Shown: positions 8,747 to 17,300 of the stretch, in pieces
Position numbering within the stretch: position 1 is the stretch's first letter
Layout of the letters: every line of letters starts with the position of its first letter
NCBI GenBank assembly: GCA_002869615.1
Contig: PKUH01000099.1
Span: 18,910-82,909 of the forward strand
Reading direction: 5' to 3'
DNA length: 64,000 bases
DNA from: Desulfuromonas sp.
GTDB taxonomy: Bacteria; Desulfobacterota; Desulfuromonadia; Desulfuromonadales; UBA2294
Notes under the pieces: model-generated
Told to the model about the DNA's origin: nothing
Database searches by the model: none
Seen by the model: only the letters and a program-made list of their open reading frames with translations
Translations under genes and position numbers: made by a program

Positions 8747-8869
8747 TAACGCAATGGCGCAAGCTTACGCCGCAAAGAGAATCAAATTCAAAAAATCTTG
8801 TTTCGGGTTTAAAACCCAACCAGCTTCCAAGGTTTTGTCTTTCTTAGCGCCTTCGCGTCTTTGCGTTAA
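8747..8869. repeat. Small element with imperfect terminal inverted repeats
   Basis: A 123-bp non-coding segment between efp and epmA. The left end reads TTAACGCAATGGCGCAAG and the right end, on the other strand, TTAACGCAAAGACGCGAAGG, so about 30 bases at each end form an imperfect inverted repeat. There is no coding content. Elements of the same style occur at 37030-37227 and 38328-38435. It could be a MITE-like non-autonomous element or a structured transcript spacer. Confidence 0.7.
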
Positions 8870-8877
8870 GAAGTTCT

Positions 8878-9441
8878 TTATTCCTTTACCCGAGTGACAT
8901 ATTCCCCGGTTCGCGTATCAATCTGGATCAGCGTTCCCTCCTCGACAAAACCCGGGACCTGAAGGGTATAGCCCGATTCAATGGTTGCCGGCTTGTTGTT
9001 GCCGGCCGCGGTGTCGCCTTTAACCCAGGGGTCGGTATCGGTAATACGCATATTGACGAAATTCGGCAGGGTGATGCCGATGCCGCGTTCGCCGAACATC
9101 AGGACCTTGACTTCCATGTTGTCGACCAGGAAATACTTGTCGTCAGCAAGAACCTCTTCGCTAAGAGAGACCTGCTCATAGGTTTTCTGATCCATGAACA
9201 CGTACCCGGAATCATCCTTGTAGAGATACTGCATCTCCTGTTCGGTCAGGGAAGCCGGCTCAAACGATTCGCCGGAACGGTAGGTCCGATCGAACAGGGC
9301 GCCGGTCAGCATGTTGCGGAGCTTGCACTTGTAGAGAGCCTGGCCCTTGCCCGGCTTGGTGAAGTCGAACTGGGCGACGACGTGCGGTTCGCCGTCGATC
9401 AATATTTTCAGGCCCTTCTTGAGGTCTGAACAGCTGTACAT
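8878..9441 (-). CDS. efp: Translation elongation factor P
   Basis: 187 residues, the usual EF-P length, three beta-barrel domains. The acceptor loop reads FTKPGKGQA, with Lys32 at the position of the lysine that EpmA modifies in E. coli EF-P. The C-terminal domain ends in IQIDTRTGEYVTRVKE, typical of the family. EF-P relieves ribosome stalling at polyproline stretches. An AAGGAG ribosome site lies upstream of the ATG. The presence of epmA and epmB in the same window indicates that this EF-P is beta-lysylated. Confidence 0.97.
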   Translation of the reverse strand: MYSCSDLKKGLKILIDGEPHVVAQFDFTKPGKGQALYKCKLRNMLTGALFDRTYRSGESFEPASLTEQEMQYLYKDDSGYVFMDQKTYEQVSLSEEVLADDKYFLVDNMEVKVLMFGERGIGITLPNFVNMRITDTDPWVKGDTAAGNNKPATIESGYTLQVPGFVEEGTLIQIDTRTGEYVTRVKE

Positions 9442-9734
9442 TTCTGTCTCCTTATGGTGTTGGCGATGATCATCAGCAGTGGCGTTATGCTTAACCCCGG
9501 TTCTGTAACTTGCCGGGTCATATCAGACTTGTGCCACAGCCCTGCGCAAGCTTTGCTGGAAATGAAAATTGCCGGTGCAAATAAAACGATTGGTTGTTGC
9601 AATGGCCAACAATTTAATTGGCTCTAAACTTTTCACAAGAATGACTGATATTGTGGTGATAAGTCGGAATTGTCAAAAAAGCTTAAAAGCAAGAGAGTTA
9701 TACACAATGTCGCTTGTAATGTCACTGAAAAATC

Positions 9735-9762
9735 TTTGGCAAAGCCTGTTGATATGCTAGAT
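9735..9762 (+). promoter_or_regulatory. Candidate sigma-70 promoter of efpL
   Basis: TTGGCA followed after 16 bases by TAGATT lies about 40 bp upstream of the efpL start codon. The hexamers are only moderate matches to TTGACA/TATAAT, so this is a weak call based on position and spacing. Confidence 0.3.
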
Positions 9763-9799
9763 TGTGCCGATATTTCAGCCTGTTTGGAAAGGATTCCTT

Positions 9800-10360
9800 A
9801 TGACATCAAATGATCTTAAACGGGGCCAGGTGATCGACCTCGACAACGCACCCTGTCTCGTCCTCGAAGTGACCAGCCAGTCGCCGTCGGCCCGGGGCGG
9901 CAGTACATTGATCAAGACAAAGTACCGCAATCTGTTGACCGGCCAGGTGCTCGATAAAGCTTTCAAAGCCGGTGAACGGGTTGACCCCGCTGATTTTGAA
10001 AAGCGTAAAGGCCAGTATCTTTACGCCGATGGTGAGCATGGCGTCTTCATGGACATGGAGAGCTATGAACAGTTCGAACTCGGTGACGATATATACGGTC
10101 CGGTTAAAGGTTTTTTGCTCGATGGTGCCGAAGTGATCATGGGGGTTTTTGCGGGTCAGGTTGTTTCGATCGAGCCGCCGATGACGGTCGAACTGGTTGT
10201 CTCGGAAACCGAACCGGTGATTAAGAAGGCGACCGCCCAGGCCCAGAGCAAGGAGGCGATCCTTGAGACCGGCCTCGTCATCCAGGTTCCGGCCTATCTC
10301 GAGACCGGCGAGAAAGTGAAGATTGATACCCGGGAAGGACGGTTTGTTTCGCGCGCCTAG
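9800..10360 (+). CDS. efpL: EF-P-like protein of the EfpL/YeiP subfamily
   Basis: 186 residues from ATG 9800, chosen because GGAAAGGA lies seven bases upstream; an upstream in-frame ATG at 9764 has no ribosome site. The protein has the three EF-P domains but the tip of domain I reads SPSARGGSTL, matching the SPTARGAATL loop of E. coli YeiP, with Arg32 where EF-P has its modified lysine. EfpL/YeiP proteins are reported to rescue a different set of stalled ribosomes and do not need EpmAB. It is divergent from efp, with 358 bp between their start codons. A strong terminator follows. Confidence 0.93.
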   Translation: MTSNDLKRGQVIDLDNAPCLVLEVTSQSPSARGGSTLIKTKYRNLLTGQVLDKAFKAGERVDPADFEKRKGQYLYADGEHGVFMDMESYEQFELGDDIYGPVKGFLLDGAEVIMGVFAGQVVSIEPPMTVELVVSETEPVIKKATAQAQSKEAILETGLVIQVPAYLETGEKVKIDTREGRFVSRA

Positions 10361-10411
10361 GTCTGATGAAATAACCGTTTGCAGCCTGATGTTACCGCAC
10401 AAACTTCCGGA

Positions 10412-10440
10412 CAAAACGCCCCTCACGGGGCGTTTTGTTT
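10412..10440 (+). terminator. Rho-independent terminator of efpL
   Basis: Stem CAAAACGCCCC / GGGGCGTTTTG with a four-base TCAC loop, ending in TTTTGTTT. It lies 52 bases after the efpL stop and insulates it from the sigma-54-controlled transporter region downstream. Confidence 0.88.
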
Positions 10441-10485
10441 ATGTGATAAAATCCGAACTTATCTCAATAGTCATCTGTTTCACTA

Positions 10486-10602
10486 TTTGCATTCCTGCAA
10501 AAATCCGCTTTTCACTATTTGCATTCCTGCAAACTCCGCAAAATCCCTGCTTTTATGAGCTTTCGTCTCTCTCTCTTTTGTTCTGATTTGCATTCCTGCA
10601 AA
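10486..10602 (+). promoter_or_regulatory. Three perfect TTTGCA-N4-TGCAAA dyads (putative enhancer sites)
   Basis: The identical 16-mer TTTGCATTCCTGCAAA occurs at 10486-10501, 10518-10533 and 10587-10602. Each is a 6-bp inverted repeat with spacer TTCC; the flanks are partly conserved (CTA or TGA before the motif). They lie about 100-215 bp upstream of the -24/-12 promoter at 10700, the usual place for binding sites of an NtrC-type activator. Matching dyads are found upstream of the AceTr-like gene and of the kinase/NtrC operon in this window, which suggests that regulator is the one at 20860. Confidence 0.82.
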
Positions 10603-10699
10603 AACTGCCGATTTCGATCTTCCTGGATAATTCCCGTTTCTAATTCATAAAGTACTGAAATTAAAGAGAAAAATTAAATACAAAACATTGTTCTTTTTC

Positions 10700-10715
10700 T
10701 GGTACGCAGCTTGCC
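10700..10715 (+). promoter_or_regulatory. Sigma-54 (-24/-12) promoter of the OFA transporter
   Basis: TGGTACGCAGCTTGCC matches the sigma-54 consensus TGGCACG-N4-TTGCW, with GG and GC separated by exactly ten bases. Transcription should start near 10726, leaving a leader of about 190 bases. The promoter for the AceTr-like gene at 20616 shares the same TGGTACGC core. Confidence 0.85.
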
Positions 10716-10731
10716 AATACAAGAATGCATC

Positions 10732-10755
10732 ATCAACAGAATTCAATCTGTTGAT
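10732..10755 (+). other. Hairpin at the start of the transporter mRNA leader
   Basis: ATCAACAGA / TCTGTTGAT form a perfect 9-bp stem around ATTCAA, a few bases after the predicted transcription start. There is no T tract, so it is not a terminator; it may stabilise the long leader or be an operator. The rest of the leader (10756-10913) is open in the transporter frame but has no ribosome site before 10914. Confidence 0.6.
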
Positions 10756-10913
10756 ATCGGCAATCAAGGATGATGACCATGCGAAATCAGAAACCGAACA
10801 AGAGCGGCCCACGGATCAACGGTATCAATGGGAAATGGCCGCTCAGCTATCGGTTGCGAATGACCATGATGCAGGACTTGAATACTTCCTATCTGAATAA
10901 AAAGGAGAAAGAC

Positions 10914-12224
10914 ATGAGTACACAGAATTCATTGATGCGTGGCTGGGTTGTTGCCCTGGCTGGTACCGGGATCAACCTCGCTCTCGGGATTCTCTATACC
11001 TGGAGTATCTTCAAGGTGGCAATCGCCGATTCGGTTGCCACCGGCGGCGCCTTCAGTTGGGAGCCTTCTTCGATTAACGACCCCTATGCGACGGCCTGCC
11101 TGGTTTTTGCTGTGGCGATGATCGTTGCCGGCAAGGTTCAGGATAAGTTCGGTCCGCGCGTGACCTGTATCGCCGGCGGCATGATGGTCGGTGCCGGTTT
11201 TATTATGATTTCGCAGAGCGCCAATTACTGGGTCTGGATCCTCGGGTTCGGTATCCTCGCCGGTGGCGGTATCGGCTTCGGCTACTCGGCTGCAACTCCG
11301 CCGGCCCTCAAGTGGTTCCCGCCTAAAATGACCGGCCTGGTTGCCGGGATCGTTGTCTCCGGTTTCGGGCTCGCTTCGGTTTACATCGCTCCGCTCGCCA
11401 AATATCTGCTCGGGACTTACGGGCTGCAGCAGTCGATGATGTTTTTCGGCTTCGGTTTTATGGCGATCGTCAGCCTGTTTGCTCTGTTCGTCTCCAATCC
11501 GCCGCAGGGCTATGTGCCGAACCTGGTTGATACCCCGCTTGACAAGCCTGCTGTCAAGGTCGAGAATTCCGAAGACCTCAGCCCCTCGCAACTGTTGAAA
11601 ACCGGCTCCTTTTATACTCTCTGGCTCTGCTTCTTTATCGGTGCCGGTGCCGGCCTGATGGTTATCGGTAGTGCCAAGGGCCTGGCCAAGGCGAGTATGG
11701 GTGAGATGGCTTTCCTCGTCGTTGTTATTATGTCGGTCGGTAATGCTGCCGGCCGCCTGGTCGCCGGGGTCGTCTCCGACAAAATCGGTCGCGCCAATAC
11801 CCTGACGATCATGCTGGTATTCCAGGCCGCCCTGATGTTTGCCGCTATTCCGGGACTCAAGGGTGATGCCAACCCGATTGTTGTTGTGTTGCTGGTCACC
11901 TTCATGGTCTTTAACTACGGCACCAACCTTTCCCTGTTCCCGAGCTTTGTCAAGGATATGTGGGGCATGAAGCATTTCGGTATGAATTACGGAATCCTGT
12001 TCAGCGCCTGGGGCGTTGGTGCTTTCGTCCTGGTCCGTGTTGCCGAAGTGCTGAAAGTCCGGACCGGTGACTTCACCATGTCGTTTGCCGTTGCCGGCGT
12101 CATGCTGCTGGTCGGCGCGATGATGGCCAGTTCGCTGCGGCCGGCCAAGGCTATCGAACCGGTTCCGGCAACCGACCCGGTTGAAGAAGAGGATATGGTC
12201 CTCCAGAAAGCCGGCATCGAATAA
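10914..12224 (+). CDS. OFA family MFS transporter (monocarboxylate-type)
   Basis: 436 residues with twelve predicted membrane helices. The start at ATG 10914 follows AAGGAG; the reading frame is open further upstream but without a ribosome site. The opening RGWVVALAGTGINLALGILYTWSIF segment is characteristic of the oxalate/formate antiporter (OFA) family, which also includes carriers of lactate, pyruvate and other small carboxylates. The cytoplasmic loop DKFGPR after helix 2 is the MFS signature. The substrate is not determined; the regulatory link to an AceTr-like protein suggests a short-chain acid. Controlled by a sigma-54 promoter with three upstream dyads. Confidence 0.85.
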   Translation: MSTQNSLMRGWVVALAGTGINLALGILYTWSIFKVAIADSVATGGAFSWEPSSINDPYATACLVFAVAMIVAGKVQDKFGPRVTCIAGGMMVGAGFIMISQSANYWVWILGFGILAGGGIGFGYSAATPPALKWFPPKMTGLVAGIVVSGFGLASVYIAPLAKYLLGTYGLQQSMMFFGFGFMAIVSLFALFVSNPPQGYVPNLVDTPLDKPAVKVENSEDLSPSQLLKTGSFYTLWLCFFIGAGAGLMVIGSAKGLAKASMGEMAFLVVVIMSVGNAAGRLVAGVVSDKIGRANTLTIMLVFQAALMFAAIPGLKGDANPIVVVLLVTFMVFNYGTNLSLFPSFVKDMWGMKHFGMNYGILFSAWGVGAFVLVRVAEVLKVRTGDFTMSFAVAGVMLLVGAMMASSLRPAKAIEPVPATDPVEEEDMVLQKAGIE

Positions 12225-12273
12225 TCCGAAAATTACCTCTCAGACGTATCCCTGTGCCGGGATACTGATTCAG

Positions 12274-12299
12274 GCCCCGCCACTGGCGGGGCTTTTTTT
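12274..12299 (+). terminator. Rho-independent terminator of the OFA transporter gene
   Basis: GCCCCGCC-ACT-GGCGGGGC followed by seven T residues, 50 bases after the transporter stop. This is a textbook intrinsic terminator. Confidence 0.95.
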
Positions 12300-12588
12300 G
12301 TTGTGCCGAAATGAGAACAGGCAGCCTGACGCGGCAAAATGTTAATTGCGATCCATGATAAATCCGGTCTGTGCAATTTTTCAATATTTTGTAATGACTG
12401 GGCTTTTCGAAAACTTTTCCAGATAAAAAGAGCCTGGATATGGTTTGCAGCACGGAGATATCGTCTATACTTGAATGTATGAACATCCGGAAAATAGTCA
12501 TGTTGTCGAATCGGCTATAAATGCGCTCTGTTTTTCCTCGGCCTTTTTGCCTGCAAATGAGGATGAATTGTAAAAAAACATCTCCCCA
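12300..12588 (+). promoter_or_regulatory. Intergenic region before tamA with a candidate promoter
   Basis: No gene is seen. The best promoter candidate is TTTGCA at 12444-12449 and TATACT at 12466-12471 with a 16-base spacer, about 118 bp upstream of tamA. There is no clear ribosome binding site before the tamA ATG. Confidence applies to the promoter call. Confidence 0.35.
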
Positions 12589-14373
12589 ATGCGAATGATT
12601 TTTTTTTGTATACGCTTGTCGATCCTGTTCTTAATGTTGGTCGTAACCTGTATCAGTCAACAGAAGTCAGTAGCGGCTGCCGAAGCAAGCCTGGTTCTTG
12701 TTGTTTCCGGGGTTGAAGGTGAGTTGCGTGAAAATGTCGAGGCTGCGCTGGCGATCCCGCGGGGGCTGGTCAGGGACGGTCAGATCAATCATCTCTGGTT
12801 GCGACGTTATGTTCGGCAGGCGCGGCAAAAAGTTCGGGATGCCTTGAAGCCTTTTGGATATTACCGGGCCGAAGTGGATGCCCATCTTGAAGAAGGACCG
12901 GGCCAACATTTTCTGCTGCGGGCCCTGGTTCAGCCGGGTCCACCGACGAACCTCGAAGATGTTTCTATCGAACTGACCGGACCAGGCCGTGACGAGAAAG
13001 TATTGCAGCAGTATGTGAAGGAATCGTTCCCCCTGGTTGAAGGTGATGTTCTGCGGCATGATCTTTACGAAAAGGGCAAAAGCCAGCTTGCGGACGCAGC
13101 GGTCGACCTCGGTTATATCAAGGCAAAATTTACGACCCACATTATTACAGTTGACCCGGAGATCGACCGGGCGAGATTGTCTCTGACACTCGATACTGGT
13201 CCGAGATACCGTTTCGGGCGGATTGTTTTCCCGGCTGATTCAGCTTATCCCGAACGGTTTCTGCAGCGTTACCTTACTTTCAAGTCGGGTGATGTGTTCA
13301 CTTATGCCGCTCTGGGGCGGACCCATTCCCGATTGATTGACTCGGACCTTTTCCAGAATGTCGCCATCTTTCCGCGCATCGAAACAGCTGATGAATCACG
13401 GGTTCCGATCGAAATACTGCTCAAACCGAAAGCCCGCCGGACCTTGCGGCCAGGGGTCGGCTACGGCACCGATACCGGCGCCCGTTTTTCCCTGCTTTAT
13501 CGCGATATCAACGCATGGCAAATCGGACACAGGTTTGATACCGATCTGATTATTGCCGAGGTACGGCAATCAATCGATTTTTCCTATATGTTCCCTCACT
13601 ACCGGGACATCCATAGTTCTACCGTGATCAAGGGAGGCTTTGATCGGGAAAAAACCGATAGCTATATCAGCCGTATTCTATTTACTGAAGCGGAACTGGT
13701 CCAGAGTTTTGGCCGCGGCAAAAGGCTTTCGCTTTATGCTCGTTTGCAACGGGAGAGTTACGAAGTCGGGCTGACTGATGAAACATCGCAACTGTTGATT
13801 CCCGGACTCCGCTGGAGTCAAAGGACCTATGAATCGCCGACCCGACCGTTAAAAGGATATCATCTCGGCCTGGAAATTCGCGGAACCCGCAAAAATTACT
13901 TGTCCGATACAAGCCTGCTGCAGATTCTCGGCGAAGCCAATGTCCTGATTCCCTTGCCGGGACGGGTTTCCGTTTTTTTGCGCGGCAAAGGGGCAACGAC
14001 ACGGCAGGAGGACGAATTCGAGGATATTCCGGCTTCGCTCCGTTTCTTCACCGGCGGGGACCGGAGCGTTCGCGGGTTTGCCTATCAGAGCCTCGGCCCG
14101 GTCGATAACGCCGGAAACGTCGTCGGCGGCAAGCATTTGCTCATTGGAGGTATCGAGCTCGAACGTGCCGTTGCCGAGAAATGGGGATTGGCTGTTTTTT
14201 ACGATACCGGCAACGCCTTCAATACTCTCTCCGATTATGAACTGGCCCGGGCAGCCGGAATCGGGCTGCATTGGTATACTCTGATCGGTCCGATCAAGAT
14301 TGATGTTGCGCGCCAACTGAGCGTAACCGATCCATCTTACCGCCTTCATTTAAGTGTGGGGTTTGCATGGTGA
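12589..14373 (+). CDS. tamA: Outer membrane assembly protein TamA (BamA/Omp85 superfamily)
   Basis: 594 residues: an N-terminal signal sequence to about residue 30, three POTRA-like domains (about 35-270) and a C-terminal 16-strand barrel ending in LHLSVGFAW with a terminal aromatic residue, as Omp85 barrels do. The GGDRSVRGF motif near residue 490 is the conserved VRGF/Y signature of loop 6. TamA in the outer membrane works with inner-membrane-anchored TamB in export of outer membrane proteins and lipid transport. tamB overlaps the 3' end by seven bases. Start choice among closely spaced ATGs is uncertain. Confidence 0.92.
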   Translation: MRMIFFCIRLSILFLMLVVTCISQQKSVAAAEASLVLVVSGVEGELRENVEAALAIPRGLVRDGQINHLWLRRYVRQARQKVRDALKPFGYYRAEVDAHLEEGPGQHFLLRALVQPGPPTNLEDVSIELTGPGRDEKVLQQYVKESFPLVEGDVLRHDLYEKGKSQLADAAVDLGYIKAKFTTHIITVDPEIDRARLSLTLDTGPRYRFGRIVFPADSAYPERFLQRYLTFKSGDVFTYAALGRTHSRLIDSDLFQNVAIFPRIETADESRVPIEILLKPKARRTLRPGVGYGTDTGARFSLLYRDINAWQIGHRFDTDLIIAEVRQSIDFSYMFPHYRDIHSSTVIKGGFDREKTDSYISRILFTEAELVQSFGRGKRLSLYARLQRESYEVGLTDETSQLLIPGLRWSQRTYESPTRPLKGYHLGLEIRGTRKNYLSDTSLLQILGEANVLIPLPGRVSVFLRGKGATTRQEDEFEDIPASLRFFTGGDRSVRGFAYQSLGPVDNAGNVVGGKHLLIGGIELERAVAEKWGLAVFYDTGNAFNTLSDYELARAAGIGLHWYTLIGPIKIDVARQLSVTDPSYRLHLSVGFAW

Positions 14374-17300
14374 AAAGGCGCCTGAAAATCATACTCTCGA
14401 TCCTGAGCCCTCTTGTCCTGGTCTTTGTCGCAACCGTCTGGCTTTTCGGAACGAGTACAGGTGCCAGATGGTTAATCGGGCAGCTGCCAGGTGTCGAAAG
14501 CGTCGAGGTCCGGGGGCCGATTGCCGGTACGCTGGCCATCGAAGATCTCAAAGTCGTGATGGCGGACAGAACGGTCCACCTCCGGAGTATGGAGTGGCAG
14601 ATGTATCCTCTTGGCCTCTTCAAAGGTTCTCTTCATTGGGCGGAAATCGCCCTGCACGGAATGGACATTGTAATTTCAACCGATGATATTGAGCCGGAAG
14701 ACGGCACGTTTTTTTTGACAAATCTGCAACTATACCAGGACACCTTTCCCGGTTGGCTCGGATGGCTCGATGTTCATGCCGAGAGCTTGATAGTTGAGGA
14801 TATATTAATTCGTCGGTCGGGGCAGGAAATCTTCAGGTTGGATGATCTGCAGGCATCTGCTGACTGGTCGGATAAGTGGCTAAAGCTAAAGCTTGAAAAG
14901 CTGCGAACCGGTTTCGGTTCGGCCCAAGCCGATTTCTCACTCGACATGGAAACCTTCGAGGGAGCATTCCAGTTTGTCGGGCAGCTTGCGCAAGTCCGGT
15001 ATGGACTGGAAAAAGTAGAGACGCAGTGGCGGTTTTCTCCGGATGATAACGATCAGGTTCGAGCCATCGGCATGCTCGATCTCGTCGGACAATCGGAATT
15101 ACTGGGCAGGGTTGACGCGCAACTCCTGTTTTCATCAGAACGACTCAGGGTAGAAAACCTGATTGCAAGCCGTCCCGGCCGGCCGGGCGAACTCAAAATA
15201 GATGGCAACTTGAGTTGGCCAAAGGGTCCATACACCTGGTCTGGACGCCTCGGTTTTCGGAATATTGAACTGGATGAATGGAATATACCGCTCCGGCTTG
15301 ACGGAAACCTGAATCTTGCGGGAAGACCCGAAAAATATGCAGGTCGTTTTGCCTTGACCCGGCTCAATCCGGAATGGCAATTCGGGGCGTTGGCCGGAGC
15401 CTTTTCCGGCAACCGGCAGGGAGTCGACTTGACCGAACTGAGCGGCGAAATTCTGCAGGGTACGCTCGCCGGAACGGCCGAAGTTAACTGGCAGACCACT
15501 TTTCATTCTGTCGCCGCTGTGCAACTCCGCGGGATCGATGTTAATCATTTTTTGCCTGATATTGACTCGAACCTCAACGGAAACTTCAGTGGAAACTGGT
15601 TGATGCTCGGGGATGATTCCAGCTGGAAAATGAACCTCGACATCCTTCCGAGTGAGTGGCAGGCGAACAACCTGTCCGGCGAACTGGCGGCCGGTGGAAA
15701 CCTTGAGCGTGTCGATATCGAAACGCTGCGGATACGTGGTGATGGTTTGGATCTCGAGGCCGCCGGGCTTCTGGCCGAACAAGTAGATTTCAATCTTCAG
15801 ATCGCCCGTCTTTCCAGTTGGTGGCCGAAAACCGATGGCGTACTCACCGCCGCTGGCCGGCTTCAATGGAAGTCAGGTTATGCCGCAGCTTTCGTACAGG
15901 GAGATTTGCAGGACGTGGCTGCGTACGGAGCCACCCTCGACCAAATCGAGTTCAGCGGCGGTATGGATGGTTGGTTGCAAAATATCGAGTTTGCCATCAC
16001 AGGCAGAGCTTTGAACTATCGGCAAAAAAACATTGACCGGATTGATCTCGGTTTCACGGGCTCTCCGGCGCAGCATCGTCTAACGATGGCTCTCGACTGG
16101 GCCAGCGGCGAGTTGGATTCGAGCGCCACAGGAGGGTGGCGGGACGGAATTTGGCAAGGTGACATCAGCAGTCTGCAGGTATCGGAACAGGAGGCCGGTG
16201 TCCTGACTCTGCGAGGTCCGGTCGAACTGGAGGCAGGACGGAGGATCTTTCGCGTATCCCCGGTGCAGCTCGAAAGCGACCGTAACGAGAGGGTGGAAGT
16301 CCGGACTGATTTCACCATGGATCCGATAACCGGAACTGCACGTTTGTCCTGGAATGATTTGCAACTGGCCCGGTTCAATCCCTGGCTGCCGATGCAGATG
16401 ACCGGTGTCGGTAGCGGCGATATGCGCACTTCCGTTGACGCAGGAGTTCTGGTAAACGCCAGTGTTGAGGCAATATTCGGCCTTGATCTCAAATGGCAGG
16501 AGCTCGAACTTGTCGACTCGAAAATCCAGGTATCCGGAGACTGGAACCGGGATGGTCTGCGATTGAACCAGACGACGATTTTTTCCGAAGGAGGTGAACT
16601 GCATCTGAACGTTTCCTCTTTCGCCACCCCGTACTGGAATCTGCCGGAACAGGGCAAGTTTCAATTCGACTGGATCGATTTGCCGCTGATACATGCAGGG
16701 ACCTGGCTGCCGCCGAAGATGGCAATGGCCGGCTCCTGGGAGGGAGAAGCGTTCGGTACCTGGAAGAATGGCGGCGAGGTCATGCTTGACTGGAGCAGTC
16801 AAATTGAAGAGGGTCAGGTTGGGTGGCGTGACCAGGTTGGCACCATGACTGCCTCAAACCTGACCGGTTATCTCGATGGAAAATGGCAGAACAATAAACT
16901 TTCGGTCGACTCGGGCCTTGACCTTTCACGGCAGGGGCGTCTTGAATCGGATCTGCTTCTGCCTCTTTCAAGTCGCTTTCCTTTTCCATTCAAGGGCGAT
17001 AGTTCCTGGGGCGGATATCTTGCACTGGACGCGCGGGAAAGCGGTCTGCTCAGCTACTTCCTTCCCGGAATGGTCGAGCAGACAGACGGAAAGTTAACGA
17101 TGGCAGTCGACCTCGCCGGAACACCTGCAAAACCGTCTCTTAATGGCCGGTTCGCCCTCACCGAGGCTTCAGCATCGATCCCGGCCCTTGGCATCCGGCT
17201 CGACCAGATCGAATTTCACTCCACTCTTGTCGATGACGAGATTAACGTTGGAAAATTGTCTCTCGCCTCCGGAGATGGGAACCTGTTTGGCGAAGGACGT

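Noticed and set aside
8747..8869. tRNA or small RNA gene
   Set aside because: The inverted ends do not form a cloverleaf and no CCA or anticodon arm is seen.
9764..9799. Upstream start of efpL
   Set aside because: The ATG at 9764 has no ribosome site and adds residues not found in EfpL proteins.
10929..11975. Long minus-strand frame (348 codons) opposite the OFA transporter
   Set aside because: It lacks a ribosome site and a recognisable domain, its composition is that of a reverse-frame shadow, and the plus strand encodes a clear MFS protein.
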